Assembly: GCF_000756775.1 (NCBI RefSeq)
Contig: NZ_CCSF01000001.1
Coordinates: 248,001-312,000 of the forward strand
DNA: 64,000 bases
Direction: 5' to 3'
Source: Pseudomonas saudiphocaensis
GTDB taxonomy: Bacteria > Pseudomonadota > Gammaproteobacteria > Pseudomonadales > Pseudomonadaceae
In this document: positions 29,337 to 39,517 of the stretch, in pieces
Position numbering within the stretch: the first letter of the stretch is position 1
How the letters are laid out: each line of letters opens with the position of its first letter
Notes under the pieces: model-generated
The model's input: the letters and a program-made list of their open reading frames with translations, nothing else
Database searches by the model: none
Told to the model about the DNA's origin: nothing
Program-made: the position numbers and the translations under genes

Positions 29337-29358
29337 AAACACCTCTTGAGGAGCACGG

Positions 29359-29991
29359 ATGAGCACCGGACTGATCTACGTAATGGACCCCATGTGCTCC
29401 TGGTGCTGGGGCTTTGCGCCGGTAGCCCGGGCTCTGACAGAGCAGGCGGCTGATTCCGGCGTCGGGATGCGCCTGGTGGTGGGCGGCCTGCGCCGCGAGC
29501 GCATGGTGATGGACCGTGCCGGTCGCGAGCGCACGCTGTCCTACTGGCAGGCCGTGCATGAGGCCAGCGGTCAGCCGTTCGACCTGGAAGGCGGCCTGCC
29601 AGACGGTCTGATCTACGACACCGAGCCGGCGTGCCGGGCGCTGGTGGCGGCGCGTGATCTCGACGAACAGCGTGTCTGGCCGTTGGCACAGCGTATCCAG
29701 CAGGCGTTTTACGTGGAGCGCTGGGATGTCACCCAGGCGCAACGGCTGGTGGAACTGGCTGCAGAAGTCGGGTTTGCGCGTGGCAGGTTTGCCGAGCATT
29801 TCGATTCCCAGGCCATTCGCGACGCTACCGTCGCCGACTTTGCCTGGGCACGCAATCTTGGCATCGCCGGTTTTCCGACCCTGCTGGCCGAGCAGGATGG
29901 CCAGCTGGCGCTGCTGACCAACGGTTATCAGCCGCTGGCCGCGTTGCAGCCGCTGCTGACTCGCTGGCTGGAGCGCAACGTCCGTGGCTGA
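29359..29991 (+). CDS. DsbA-family thioredoxin-fold protein, cytosolic
   Basis: This protein of 210 residues has a CSWC redox motif at 13-16 after the first beta strand (YVMDPMCSWCWGF) and a helical insertion typical of the DsbA/FrnE group. A conserved cis-proline follows in IAGFPTLL. There is no signal peptide, so it should stay in the cytosol. It overlaps the following ABC exporter gene by eight bases and starts 22 bases after trhO; the three genes form a probable operon. The substrate is unknown. Confidence 0.85.
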   Translation: MSTGLIYVMDPMCSWCWGFAPVARALTEQAADSGVGMRLVVGGLRRERMVMDRAGRERTLSYWQAVHEASGQPFDLEGGLPDGLIYDTEPACRALVAARDLDEQRVWPLAQRIQQAFYVERWDVTQAQRLVELAAEVGFARGRFAEHFDSQAIRDATVADFAWARNLGIAGFPTLLAEQDGQLALLTNGYQPLAALQPLLTRWLERNVRG

Positions 29992-31765
29992 CCGGCTCAG
30001 CTGGGCAGAGATCCGCCGTCTTGCGTTGCATCATCGCAAGGCGCTGATCCTGGCCAACCTGATCGCCGTGCTGGCGACCCTGAGCAGCGTACCGATCCCC
30101 CTGTTGCTGCCGCTGCTGGTCGATGAGGTGCTGCTTGGCGACGGCAACACCGCGCTGCAGATCATGGATCACTTTCTTCCCCAGGGTTGGCAGACCGCGG
30201 CGGGTTACATCGGCCTGATGCTCGGCCTGACCTTGCTGCTGCGTGGCACCGCGCTGGTGTTCAACGTATTGCAGGCGCGTCTGTTCGCGGGTTTATCGAA
30301 GGACATCGTCTACCGTATCCGCATCCGCCTGATCGAACGCCTCAAGCGCATTGCGCTGGCCGAATACGAAAGCCTTGGCGGCGGAACGGTGGCGGCGCAT
30401 CTGGTCACCGACCTGGAGACCATCGACAAATTCATCGGTGAGACCCTGAGCCGTCTGTTGGTGGCGCTGCTGTCGATTGCCGGCACGGCGGCAATCCTGC
30501 TGTGGATGCACTGGCAGTTGGCGCTGCTGATCCTGCTGTTCAACCCGCTGGTGATCTACGCCACGGTGCAGCTGGGCAAGCGCGTCAAACATCTGAAGAA
30601 GCTGGAAAACGATAGCACTGCACGCTTCACTCAGGCGCTCACCGAAACCCTGGATGCCATTCAGGAAGTGCGCGCCGGCAACCGCCAGGGCTTCTTCCTT
30701 GGCCGGCTGGGCTTCAAGGCCCGGGAAGTGCGCGACCATGCGGTGGCTTCGCAGTGGAAGACCGATGCCTCCAACCGTGCCAGCGGCTTGCTGTTCCAGT
30801 TCGGTATCGATGTCTTTCGTGCCGCGGCGATGCTTACCGTGCTGCTCTCGGACCTCTCCATCGGGCAGATGCTGGCGGTGTTCAGCTACCTCTGGTTCAT
30901 GATCGGACCGGTGGAGCAGCTGCTCTCCCTGCAATACGCCTTCTACGCCGCCGGCGGCGCGCTGACGCGGATCAACCAGCTGCTGGCGCGGGCTGACGAA
31001 CCGCAGTACGAAGGGGGAAGCAATCCCTTTGCGGTAAGTCGCACGGTGGGCATCGAGGTGCGTGGGCTGCATTTCTCTTATCAGGACGAACCGGTGTTGG
31101 AAGGGATGGACCTCAGCATCGCGCCTGGCGAGAAGGTTGCCATCGTTGGCGCCAGTGGCGGCGGCAAGAGCACTCTGGTGCAGTTGCTGCTGGGCCTATA
31201 CCGCGCTCAGGCGGGAGAAATTCGCTATGGCGGTGCGACACTGGAGCAGATCGGCCTGGACTGCGTGCGCGAGCATGTCGCCGTGGTGATGCAGCACCCG
31301 GCACTGTTCAACGATACGGTGCGTGCCAACTTGCTGATGGGCCGCGAACGTGATGACGAGGCGTGCTGGCAGGCGCTGGAAATCGCTCAGTTGGCGGACA
31401 CCATCCGCCAGTTGCCGCAAGGTCTGGACAGCATCGTCGGGCGCTCCGGGGTGCGTCTTTCGGGCGGTCAGCGTCAGCGACTGGCGGTGGCGCGGATGAT
31501 TCTCGCCGACCCCAGCGTGGTGATTCTCGACGAAGCCACGTCGGCTCTGGACAGCGCTACCGAATTTGCACTGCACCAGGCGCTGAGCCGCTTTCTCAAG
31601 GGGCGCACCACGCTGATCATCGCCCATCGACTCTCAGCGGTGAAACAGGCCGACCGGGTGCTGGTATTCGATGGCGGGCGGATCGCCGAGCAGGGCGAGC
31701 ACGGTCAGCTGATTGCGGAAGGCGGGCTGTACGCACGGCTGTATGGGCATCTGCAGCAACATTGA
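29984..31765 (+). CDS. ABC exporter, fused permease and ATPase
   Basis: This half-transporter of 593 residues has six membrane helices (about residues 20-320) followed by a nucleotide-binding domain. Walker A is GASGGGKST, the signature is LSGGQ (RLSGGQRQR), and Walker B is VVILDEATSALDS with the H-loop in IIAHRLS. It should act as a homodimer and export a hydrophobic or lipid-like substrate, but no neighbour shows which. The start is GTG at 29984, overlapping the DsbA-like gene. Confidence 0.9.
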   Translation: MADRLSWAEIRRLALHHRKALILANLIAVLATLSSVPIPLLLPLLVDEVLLGDGNTALQIMDHFLPQGWQTAAGYIGLMLGLTLLLRGTALVFNVLQARLFAGLSKDIVYRIRIRLIERLKRIALAEYESLGGGTVAAHLVTDLETIDKFIGETLSRLLVALLSIAGTAAILLWMHWQLALLILLFNPLVIYATVQLGKRVKHLKKLENDSTARFTQALTETLDAIQEVRAGNRQGFFLGRLGFKAREVRDHAVASQWKTDASNRASGLLFQFGIDVFRAAAMLTVLLSDLSIGQMLAVFSYLWFMIGPVEQLLSLQYAFYAAGGALTRINQLLARADEPQYEGGSNPFAVSRTVGIEVRGLHFSYQDEPVLEGMDLSIAPGEKVAIVGASGGGKSTLVQLLLGLYRAQAGEIRYGGATLEQIGLDCVREHVAVVMQHPALFNDTVRANLLMGRERDDEACWQALEIAQLADTIRQLPQGLDSIVGRSGVRLSGGQRQRLAVARMILADPSVVILDEATSALDSATEFALHQALSRFLKGRTTLIIAHRLSAVKQADRVLVFDGGRIAEQGEHGQLIAEGGLYARLYGHLQQH

Positions 31766-31920
31766 GCGGCCTGCATCGCAACAGCTGATACGCATTTCGT
31801 CCGATTTATGGCGGTAGATTGCTGACGCTCTACTGCGATCTGTTTGGCAAAAGGCTATTATTCACGTCCGTTTCGTCGCACTTTCGGCGAGTCCGTATTC
31901 CGCCATTTGCAGGTGCCCTG

Positions 31921-33867
31921 ATGCAGTTCGATTTCTTCGCCAATCTTTCTGTCGGCAAAAAGCTGCTGTTTGGCTTCGCCATGGTCATCGTCTTGACCCT
32001 GGGTGTCGCCGGCACCGGTTTCTATGCAGTGGATTCGATCCTGACCCGCTCCGCACAGATGAACCAGCTCTCGCGTGTCAACGCGGCGATTCTCGATGCC
32101 CGCGGCCAGGAGCGCGATTACGCTCTGACGCGCCGGCCGGCATCCGCCGAAGCCTTGCGCGAAACGCTGAAGCGTCTCGACCAGGAGTTGATCAGGCTGG
32201 AGGCGCAGTCCGCAGGAGACGAGCGGGCGCGCTTGCGGCAGATTCGCAGCGATGCCGAGGTCTATGCCAAACAGTTCAACGAGTACGGCTTTCTTATCGA
32301 CCGTGGCGCGCAGTTGCGTGAACACATGGACGAGGCAGCACAGCTGAGTCGCGAGGAGTTCGAGTTCGTCGAACTGAGCATGTACGACGCCGTGCGCTTG
32401 CTGCGAATCGAAGGCAACCGGATGCCAGGTAGTGACCCGTTGACTGTTGCCGAGGCGACCTCGGGTCTGACCAAGCGAATTCTCGACTTGCGTACCTACG
32501 AAAGTCTCTATATCGGCAGCAGCTCTCAGGAAGCAGTGGACCGTTGGAACGAGGCTTACGCCGAAGTAAAGAGCGTTGGCGAGGGCCTCAAGCGCTGGCT
32601 CGATGAGGACCAGCAGACCAATATGGACGGCGCCCTGGCGGCCATCGGCAACTACGAGAAGGCATTCACCGAGTTTCGTGGTAACCGCGGTACGCGGGTT
32701 GCCCTGGAGCAGGCCATGGAGGCACAGGCCCGGCGCATCCTTGATACAGCCGACCAGGCGCTGGCCCAGTCGACGGCGGCCATGCAGGCGCAGCGCAGCA
32801 ATGCCTTCCTGCTACTGACAGTCATTACCGCTCTGGCAGCGCTTATCGGCATGGTCTCCGCCACACTGATCTCGCGCATGATCGTGGTGCCGCTGCGCTA
32901 CACCGTTGAGCTGGCGCAACAGGTGGCTGGTGGTGATCTCACCCAGACGCAGCGAGTTACCCGTGGCGACGAGCTGGGCCAGCTGCAGCAGGCGATGGCT
33001 GACATGACGCAAAGTCTGCGCGGCCTGATCGGGCGCATTGGCGGTGGTGTCGGGCAAATCGCCACTGCCGCTGAGCAGCTTTCCGCAGTGACCGCGCAGA
33101 CCAGCGCCGGCGTGCAAAGGCAGCGTGTTGAAACCGAGCAGGTGGTGACTGCCATTCACCAAATGTCGGCCACTGTCCAGGAAGTGGCACAGAACGCCGA
33201 GCAGGCTTCGCAAGCGGCAAACGAAGCCGACCGCCAGGCACGCCAGGGCGACCTGGTGGTGCAGGACGCCGTTGTGCAGGTGGGCAGCCTGGCTGGCGAG
33301 GTCGAACAGTCCGCCCACGCCATCGAGGCGCTGCATGCTGAAAGTGGGCGCATCGGCAGCGTTCTTGAAGTGATTCGTGCGGTCGCCGAGCAGACCAACC
33401 TGCTGGCACTTAACGCCGCCATTGAAGCGGCACGTGCCGGTGAACAGGGCCGCGGCTTTGCCGTGGTCGCCGACGAAGTGCGAGCGCTGGCGCGACGTAC
33501 CCACGACTCCACCGAGGAAATCGAGGGTCTGATCGGCAACCTGCAACGTGTCGCCGAGCGGGCTGTAGAGCAGATGCAAAGCAGCCGTGATCTCACGCAG
33601 CGCACCGTTGAGCTGGCCAATGAGGCAGGCGCGGCGCTGGGGCGGATCACCGAGTCGGTGTCCACCATCGAGCAGATGAACCAGCAGATTGCCGCCGCCG
33701 CTGAGGAGCAGAGCGCCGTGGCGGAGAACATCTCCCAGAGCGTGACCCGCGTTCACGATATCGGCGAGCAGAGTGCGGCCGCCAGCGAGCAGACTGCGGG
33801 CGCCAGTGCCGAGCTGGCGCGTCTGGGTGTCGAACTGCAGGCGCTGGTAAAGCAGTTCCGAACCTGA
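31921..33867 (+). CDS. Methyl-accepting chemotaxis protein with a helical bimodular (HBM)-type sensor
   Basis: This chemoreceptor of 648 residues has a first membrane helix at about 14-36, a long all-helical periplasmic domain of about 255 residues ([11 protein letters not shown] is like the repeated motif of HBM sensors such as McpS), and a second helix at about 295-320. A HAMP domain and a complete signalling hairpin follow, with the tip [20 protein letters not shown] around 490-510. HBM receptors often bind organic acids, so a TCA-type ligand is possible here but only inferred. The ATG at 31921 is preferred to an open frame from 31819. A terminator follows. Confidence 0.9.
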   Translation: MQFDFFANLSVGKKLLFGFAMVIVLTLGVAGTGFYAVDSILTRSAQMNQLSRVNAAILDARGQERDYALTRRPASAEALRETLKRLDQELIRLEAQSAGDERARLRQIRSDAEVYAKQFNEYGFLIDRGAQLREHMDEAAQLSREEFEFVELSMYDAVRLLRIEGNRMPGSDPLTVAEATSGLTKRILDLRTYESLYIGSSSQEAVDRWNEAYAEVKSVGEGLKRWLDEDQQTNMDGALAAIGNYEKAFTEFRGNRGTRVALEQAMEAQARRILDTADQALAQSTAAMQAQRSNAFLLLTVITALAALIGMVSATLISRMIVVPLRYTVELAQQVAGGDLTQTQRVTRGDELGQLQQAMADMTQSLRGLIGRIGGGVGQIATAAEQLSAVTAQTSAGVQRQRVETEQVVTAIHQMSATVQEVAQNAEQASQAANEADRQARQGDLVVQDAVVQVGSLAGEVEQSAHAIEALHAESGRIGSVLEVIRAVAEQTNLLALNAAIEAARAGEQGRGFAVVADEVRALARRTHDSTEEIEGLIGNLQRVAERAVEQMQSSRDLTQRTVELANEAGAALGRITESVSTIEQMNQQIAAAAEEQSAVAENISQSVTRVHDIGEQSAAASEQTAGASAELARLGVELQALVKQFRT

Positions 33868-33893
33868 TGCGGTAACGCTTCATCGATGTTCCG

Positions 33894-33922
33894 GACCCCG
33901 GCCCTGCGCCGGGGTCTTTGGT
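33894..33922 (+). terminator. Terminator after the chemoreceptor gene
   Basis: A 9-bp stem GACCCCGGC/GCCGGGGTC with a five-base loop is followed by TTTGGTTTT, 27 bases after the stop codon. Confidence 0.85.
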
Positions 33923-34021
33923 TTTGGTGGTTCTGAACTCCGCGTAGGTGCGTCGATCTAGTTAAAGGTCGCGGCAGCAGTGATGCCTGTGGCCGAAGCC
34001 ACCTAGCGAGGAAGCCTGTTC

Positions 34022-35362
34022 ATGCGTACTGCCCCTACCACGGCCTCAGCGCCGGTCGGTGACGACCAGACCCGCTTGCGTCGCGCCATCACCGGGCCGG
34101 CGTTGTTTCTGTTCATTCTTGGCGACGTGCTGGGCGCCGGGGTTTATGCGCTGGTGGGCAAGATTGCCGTGCAGGTAGGCGGCGCGGTCTGGGTGCCGCT
34201 GCTGGTGGCGCTGGGCTTCGCGCTGCTCACCGCAGGGTCCTATGCGGAGCTGGTGACCAAATACCCCAAGGCGGGCGGCTCGGCGGTATTTGCCGAACGT
34301 GCCTTCGGCAGTCCCTTGCTGTCATTTCTGGTCGGCTTCGCCATGCTCGCCGCCGCGGTGACCAGCGCTGCGGGGTTGTCGCTGGCCTTCGCTGGGGATT
34401 ATCTCGGCGCCTTTCTGGATGTTCCGGCGGTACCAGCGGCACTGGCGTTCCTGTTGTTGATCGCACTGCTCAACGCCCGCGGCATCCGCGAGTCCATGGG
34501 CGCCAATATCGTGATGACGATAATCGAAGTCTCCGGCCTGGTGCTGGTGATAGTGCTGGCCGCGCGCTTCGTTCTTGGCGGCGCCGGCGAGCCGGAGCGC
34601 GTGCTGGAATTCACACCGGGCATTTCCCCGGCGGTGGCGGTGCTGGGTGCGGCGCTGCTGGCGTTTTATTCCTATGTAGGGTTCGAGGTATCGGCCAATG
34701 TGGCCGAGGAGGTTCGCGATGTGCGCCGCGTATATCCGCGTGCGCTGTTCGGCGCGCTGCTGGTGGCCGGGCTTATCTATCTGGGCGTCGGGCTGGCGGC
34801 GGCAGTGGTGTTGCCACCCGAGGCTCTGGGCGAGTCCTCGGCGCCCTTGCTGGAGGTGGTGCGGGCTACCGGTAACGCCGTGCCGGACAATCTGTTCGCA
34901 CTGATTGCTTTGGTGGCGGTAGCCAATGGCGCGCTGCTGACCATGATCATGGCCAGTCGGCTGGCCTATGGCATGGCCGATCGCGGTTTGCTTCCCGCGG
35001 CGTTGACCCGGGTGCTGCCAGGGCGGCGCACGCCTTGGCTGGCCATCGTCCTGACGACTCTGGTGGCGATGGTGCTGACCGTGACCGGCAGCCTGGCGGT
35101 GCTGGCGGAGACGGTGGTGTTGCTGCTGCTGTACGTGTTTATCGCAACCAACGTCGCCGTGCTGGTGCTGCGCAAGGAGCGCATTGCCGAACCTCACTTC
35201 CGCACGCCGACCATCATGCCGGTGCTGGCGATCCTTTCCTGCCTGATGCTGCTCGCCCAGCAGGGTGCCGGCACCTGGTTGCGTGCCGGCTTGCTGCTGG
35301 GCCTGGGCGTGCTGCTTTACGGCATCGGCCGCTGGCAGGCGCGACGACTTAGCGTCGGCTGA
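34022..35362 (+). CDS. APC-superfamily amino acid permease
   Basis: This is an integral membrane protein of 446 residues with about twelve helices. The first helix has the APC motif (FILGDVLGAGVYALVG) and the next segment AGSYAELVTKYPKAGG is typical of amino acid permeases. The substrate is not known. The last 14 bases overlap the end of the convergent YdjM-like gene. Confidence 0.87.
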   Translation: MRTAPTTASAPVGDDQTRLRRAITGPALFLFILGDVLGAGVYALVGKIAVQVGGAVWVPLLVALGFALLTAGSYAELVTKYPKAGGSAVFAERAFGSPLLSFLVGFAMLAAAVTSAAGLSLAFAGDYLGAFLDVPAVPAALAFLLLIALLNARGIRESMGANIVMTIIEVSGLVLVIVLAARFVLGGAGEPERVLEFTPGISPAVAVLGAALLAFYSYVGFEVSANVAEEVRDVRRVYPRALFGALLVAGLIYLGVGLAAAVVLPPEALGESSAPLLEVVRATGNAVPDNLFALIALVAVANGALLTMIMASRLAYGMADRGLLPAALTRVLPGRRTPWLAIVLTTLVAMVLTVTGSLAVLAETVVLLLLYVFIATNVAVLVLRKERIAEPHFRTPTIMPVLAILSCLMLLAQQGAGTWLRAGLLLGLGVLLYGIGRWQARRLSVG

Positions 35363-36389
35363 GATCCGCTGCCCATTCGTCCAGAGGGATTTCAGGGTGC
35401 TGCTGCCAGATCCGTTGCCACAGCGCTTTCAGCTGGCTCATATCGCCGCGTTCGGTCGGCACTCGCTCCACGTGCTGGATCAGCTGCCAGTCGCCGTCCT
35501 GCTGTTCTGCCAGGGCGAAGCGGAATGGATGGAAGCCGGTCATGCCGAGCCGCAGGTCGGTGACCAGCAGTTGCTCGCCAATGACGTCATAGCGCATCAC
35601 CCCGCCAGTGAACCACTGCAGCCGCGCATGTTGCGGCGAGTCGGCCAGTAGGGCCGACAGCGGTTCGCCCCGGGGCAACCGTACCAGTCGCGGCGGCTCG
35701 GAATCGAACCAACTCACCAGGGTTTCGTAATAGTGGTCGCCGTCCACCAGGACTACTCGCCATAGCAGGCTGTTGAAGGGTGTCGGTGCGCTGAACAACT
35801 TTTCGACCTGCAGGTTCTCCTGTGCCAGCAGGGCTTCGACCCGTTGCTCGGCCATCTGCTTGCCGGCCAGGGTGAAGCCCAGGTAGAGGGTCGACAGCAG
35901 CAGTGCGGCATTTACCCAGCGGGTTGCCCGCCCCCTAAAGCCGGCTATCGCACCAGCGAGCACGGCCAGCAGCAACGGCACGCTGTAGAGCGGATCGATG
36001 ATGAACACGCTGGACCAGGCCACCGGCGCCGTGGTGAGTGGCCAGAACAGCTGCGTGCCGTAAGTGGTGAAGGCATCCAGCGTCACGTGGGTGGCTAGCA
36101 CCAGCCAGACGGTAAAGAACAGCCGCATCGCCGAGTAGTCGGGGTGCGGACGTACTCGTCGGACCAGCCAGGCCAGCAACACCGCCACCATGCTGAGCAC
36201 GAACAGCGAGTGGCTAAAACCCCGGTGATAGGTGGTGTTGGCAACCGCGTCGCCGTAATCGATAAGCACGTCGAGGTCAGGCAGGGTGCCGAGCATGGCG
36301 CCGTAAAGCAGCGCTTTTCGGCCCTGCCAGCGGCCTAGCAGGGAGGCCTGCACGCTGGCGCCGAGAAGGGCCTGGGTGATCGAATCCAT
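35349..36389 (-). CDS. YdjM/YbcI-type inner-membrane metal-dependent hydrolase
   Basis: This protein of 346 residues starts MDSITQALLGASVQASLLG and has HRGFSHSL with an upstream LPDLDV, features of the YdjM (DUF457) family described as membrane-bound metal-dependent hydrolases. Four or five membrane helices fill residues 20-180. The C-terminal half is soluble, which is longer than in E. coli YdjM. The function is unknown. Its 3' end overlaps the APC permease gene on the other strand. Confidence 0.83.
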   Translation of the reverse strand: MDSITQALLGASVQASLLGRWQGRKALLYGAMLGTLPDLDVLIDYGDAVANTTYHRGFSHSLFVLSMVAVLLAWLVRRVRPHPDYSAMRLFFTVWLVLATHVTLDAFTTYGTQLFWPLTTAPVAWSSVFIIDPLYSVPLLLAVLAGAIAGFRGRATRWVNAALLLSTLYLGFTLAGKQMAEQRVEALLAQENLQVEKLFSAPTPFNSLLWRVVLVDGDHYYETLVSWFDSEPPRLVRLPRGEPLSALLADSPQHARLQWFTGGVMRYDVIGEQLLVTDLRLGMTGFHPFRFALAEQQDGDWQLIQHVERVPTERGDMSQLKALWQRIWQQHPEIPLDEWAADLSRR

Positions 36390-36528
36390 GAAGTGTCCTA
36401 TTGCGGCGGGGGCATTACATTAGCCGAAGCATTCGCACGATCTACCGGTAAATCATGTAAAAGCATGTCGGCGGCTGCCGGGTCATAGGACAATGCCGCT
36501 GCTCATTCCACAGCAACGAAGGCTTCTG

Positions 36529-36942
36529 ATGCTGGAAATCTCCAATGCCGTCCATTTGCCCGACAGCGAGATCGAATTGACCGCGATCCGTGCGCAGGGT
36601 GCCGGTGGGCAGAACGTCAACAAGGTCTCCAGTGCGGTGCATCTGCGTTTCGATATCAAGGCCTCATCGTTGCCGGATTTCTACAAGGAACGGCTGCTGG
36701 CACTGCGCGACAGCCGCATCACGGCTGATGGCGTGATCATTCTCAAGGCGCAGCAGTATCGAACTCAGGAGCAGAACCGTGCCGATGCGCTGGAACGGCT
36801 GGTGGAGCTGATTCGCAGCGCAACCAAGGTTGAGAAGGCGCGGCGCCCGACGCGCCCGACCCTAGGCTCTAAGAACCGCCGGCTGGACGGCAAGAGCAAA
36901 CGTGGTGCGATCAAGGCGGGGCGGGGCAAGGTGGATTTCTGA
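36529..36942 (+). CDS. arfB: Alternative ribosome-rescue factor ArfB (YaeJ)
   Basis: This peptidyl-tRNA hydrolase of 137 residues frees stalled ribosomes lacking a stop codon. The GGQ motif is at 26-28 in [20 protein letters not shown], and the basic C-terminal tail ([16 protein letters not shown] region) that enters the empty mRNA channel is present. The ATG at 36529 has AAGG upstream; an open frame from 36493 is not needed. Divergent from the YdjM-like gene. Confidence 0.93.
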   Translation: MLEISNAVHLPDSEIELTAIRAQGAGGQNVNKVSSAVHLRFDIKASSLPDFYKERLLALRDSRITADGVIILKAQQYRTQEQNRADALERLVELIRSATKVEKARRPTRPTLGSKNRRLDGKSKRGAIKAGRGKVDF

Positions 36943-36947
36943 ACGAT

Positions 36948-36966
36948 GCCCGGGCCGCCACCGGGC
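36948..36966. terminator. Short hairpin between convergent arfB and MFS genes
   Basis: GCCCGG and CCGGGC form a 6-bp stem around a seven-base loop in the 24-base gap between the two stop codons. There is no T-run, so this is a weak call. Confidence 0.4.
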
Positions 36967-38292
36967 TCAGGACCCGGTGCGTTGTTCCGGCTGGGTTTCG
37001 GGCTCGAGCGTTGGCTCTTCGGGTGGCAGGTCGTCCAGCTCTTCGTCGGGAATCGATTCCTCGGTTGGGGGCACTTCGGGGGCATCGGGCATCAGCTCCA
37101 TCACGGTGGGGCTGGTACGTAGCATCGGGGTAAAGTGGCCATGGGGTTCGGTGACCAGGTCCATGACCTTGCGCGGGCGATAGAAGGCGTAAAACGCCAG
37201 CACGCCAAGCGACACCGCGTAGAACAGCGGCAGCGCCACGGGCCCGCCCAGGTGCATCAGGCCACCGGCGGCCACAGGGCCGAGTGCGGCGCCGAAGCCG
37301 TTGGACAGCAATAGCCCGCTGGAGCCAGACAGAATCTCGTCAGGGTTCAGGTGGTCAACCATCTGCGCCACGGCGATGGAATAGATCGAGAACGCCAGCC
37401 CGCCCCAGACGAACATCAGCCCCAACAACAGGTTGCTCGCCTCGAGTATGGTCGCCACCAGCGGCAGTGCCGCCGCCAGGGTCACCACCCAAAGCAATAC
37501 CACGCGTCGCTCGAAACGGTCGGAAAGCAGCCCGATCGGCCATTGCAGCACGGCACCGCCGAGGATGGTCACGCTCATCATCAGGCCTACGCCTGCCGCA
37601 TCGAAGCCCACCTGGCCGGCATACACCGGCGCCAGGCCCCAGAAACCGCCCAGGGCGAAGCCCGAGATGCCGGCTGCCATCAGCGGCAGCGGGGCGACGC
37701 GGGCCAGTTGTAGCAGGTCGGTGGAGGGCACGTCCGGCAGGGCAGGTTGCGGCTGCCGGGTGAGGGTGATGGGCATCATCGCGCCGCCGATGAGCATGGT
37801 CGCCAGGGCGAACAGGGTGAACGCCATGGGGCTGTCCAGGCCCAGCAGCTGCTGAGCGGCTGCCAGCGAGCCGAGGTTTACCGCCATATAGATGGCGAAT
37901 ACCTGGCCGCGCTTTTCTCCGTTTACTTGGGCGTTGAGCCAGCTTTCGATGACGATGTACAGCGTCACCAGGGCGACGCCGTACATGACGCGCAGCACCA
38001 GCCAGACCCAGGGGTTGACGATCATCACGTGCAGCAAAACCGCGGTGGCGGCCAGCGCGGCGTAGAAGGAGAAGGTGCGGATATGGCCGATCCGGCGGAT
38101 CAGCGACGGTGCCAGCCAGGTGCCGATGAGAAAGCCGGAAAAATAGCCGGACATCAGCAGGCCGATCATCCCCGTGGAGTAGCCTTCGGCCACACCGCGA
38201 AGCGTCAGCAGGGTGTTGAGCAGGCCGTGGCCAAGCAGCAACAGCGTAACCCCAACGAGCAGTGAGCTGATGGGAGCTAACATGGTCCTCAT
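36967..38292 (-). CDS. MFS transporter with acidic C-terminal tail
   Basis: This is a 441-residue permease with twelve helices. The motif GLLMSGYFSGFLIGTWLAPSL between helices 2 and 3 is of the MFS type related to E. coli YcaD. The last 50 residues are highly acidic and proline-rich (for example DEELDDLPPEEP) and probably lie in the cytosol. The ATG at 38292 has AAGG nine bases upstream. The substrate is unknown. It lies 204 bases from the end of the itaconate-cluster LysR gene, transcribed in the same direction. Confidence 0.85.
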   Translation of the reverse strand: MRTMLAPISSLLVGVTLLLLGHGLLNTLLTLRGVAEGYSTGMIGLLMSGYFSGFLIGTWLAPSLIRRIGHIRTFSFYAALAATAVLLHVMIVNPWVWLVLRVMYGVALVTLYIVIESWLNAQVNGEKRGQVFAIYMAVNLGSLAAAQQLLGLDSPMAFTLFALATMLIGGAMMPITLTRQPQPALPDVPSTDLLQLARVAPLPLMAAGISGFALGGFWGLAPVYAGQVGFDAAGVGLMMSVTILGGAVLQWPIGLLSDRFERRVVLLWVVTLAAALPLVATILEASNLLLGLMFVWGGLAFSIYSIAVAQMVDHLNPDEILSGSSGLLLSNGFGAALGPVAAGGLMHLGGPVALPLFYAVSLGVLAFYAFYRPRKVMDLVTEPHGHFTPMLRTSPTVMELMPDAPEVPPTEESIPDEELDDLPPEEPTLEPETQPEQRTGS

Positions 38293-38496
38293 GGCAAACA
38301 ACCTTAAGCTAGTGAACCGGAGAGACAAGCGGCGCCATGCAGGCTTGTCTTCAAGAGGGTCTGCAGCAGACCGATGATTCAGCGGATGAGTATAGGTGCC
38401 TGGTCAGCCGTCGATCCGCTGCGGTCAGCCAGGCGCGGCTATCGGCAACGGAACGGCGTACTTCACCAGACTCGTGAAACCCTGCCTGGGTTCACC

Positions 38497-39393
38497 TCAA
38501 ATCTGAGGCTCGTCGCCTTGGAGCGTGGTGATCAGAGCCCGGACGCTGCCTGGCAAGGCGTCTAGTTCGCGGACCAGAATGCTGCGTTCACGCACCGCCC
38601 AAGGTTCGTCCAGTTCGACCATGGCCAGCTGCATGGTGCGGCTGTGCCTGCGGCCGGCCGACTCGGGAATGATGCCGATGCCCACGCCAGCCTCGATCAT
38701 TCGGCACACCGCTTCGAAGCTCGACAGCTGAATCCGCAGGGAAAGGGTACCACCCAGGCGCTCCACCTGATCGCGGAGGAAGCTCAGCAGGGTGCTGCCG
38801 TCATGCAGACCGATATGCTGATAGGCCAGGGTCTGGCGCAGGGTCAGCTTTTTCTCAGCCGCCAGCGGGTGCCCGAGGGGCACGGCCAGCAGCAGGCGGT
38901 CGGTGCTGAAATGCAGAACCTGCAAACCCTCGGCGCGGACTGGGCCGGCGATGATGCCCATGTCCGTCGAACCGTCCAGCACGCCGCGGACGATGTCGCG
39001 GCTGAGCTTTTCCTGCAGGTCCACCGTAACGCCGGGCCGCTGGGCGAGAAAGCCTGCCAGCACCTCCGGCAGAAACTCGGTAACCGCGGTGGTGTTGGCG
39101 AAGATGCGGATGTGCCCAGCCTGGTCGGTGCCGTATTCGGTGAACTCGCTTTTCAGGTAGTCCACCTGGCGCATGATCAGCCGTGCGTGCTGCAACAGCT
39201 TGTGCCCGGCTGGAGTGAGCTCCACGCCCCGGCTGTCACGGTATAGCAGGCGGGTGTCGAACTGCCCCTCAAGCGCCTTGATGCGCGCGCTGGCGGCGGC
39301 CGGCGAGAGATGCGCGCGACGTGCGCCCTGGGTCAGGCTGGGGGATTCGGCAATGTGAATGAATAGGCGCAGGTCGGCCAGAGCGAAGTGCAT
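38497..39393 (-). CDS. LysR-family regulator of the itaconate cluster
   Basis: This LysR protein of 298 residues has an N-terminal helix-turn-helix (LRLFIHIAESPSLTQGARRA, then LSPAAASARIKALE) and an effector-binding domain. It is divergent from ich with a 124-base shared gap holding a palindrome. P. aeruginosa has a LysR gene (PA0877) in the same place beside its itaconate genes, so it is likely the activator responding to itaconate or its CoA ester (inference). Confidence 0.88.
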   Translation of the reverse strand: MHFALADLRLFIHIAESPSLTQGARRAHLSPAAASARIKALEGQFDTRLLYRDSRGVELTPAGHKLLQHARLIMRQVDYLKSEFTEYGTDQAGHIRIFANTTAVTEFLPEVLAGFLAQRPGVTVDLQEKLSRDIVRGVLDGSTDMGIIAGPVRAEGLQVLHFSTDRLLLAVPLGHPLAAEKKLTLRQTLAYQHIGLHDGSTLLSFLRDQVERLGGTLSLRIQLSSFEAVCRMIEAGVGIGIIPESAGRRHSRTMQLAMVELDEPWAVRERSILVRELDALPGSVRALITTLQGDEPQI

Positions 39394-39417
39394 GGTGAGC
39401 TCAAAGTAACGATTCCG

Positions 39418-39438
39418 GCGTTCAGCATAGCCGAACGC
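39418..39438. promoter_or_regulatory. Probable LysR operator upstream of ich
   Basis: A 21-bp imperfect palindrome GCGTTCAGC-ATA-GCCGAACGC (8 of 9 pairs match) contains a T-N11-A core (T39422, A39434). It lies 24 bases from the LysR start and 79 from ich. The half-site GAACGCTGG recurs 31 bases away at 39464-39472, about three helical turns towards ich, as expected for recognition and activation half-sites. Confidence 0.6.
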
Positions 39439-39517
39439 TGGTGTCGGTAAATACAAATTCTCGGAACGCTGGCTTCGTTGCATCCTGCAAAAAAACAACA
39501 CAGCGCGGACCACTCCG

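Noticed and set aside
35349-35362. Overlap of the APC permease and YdjM-like genes as a sign of a wrong gene end
   Set aside because: Both stop codons are in frame with well-supported proteins, so a short 14-base convergent overlap is accepted.
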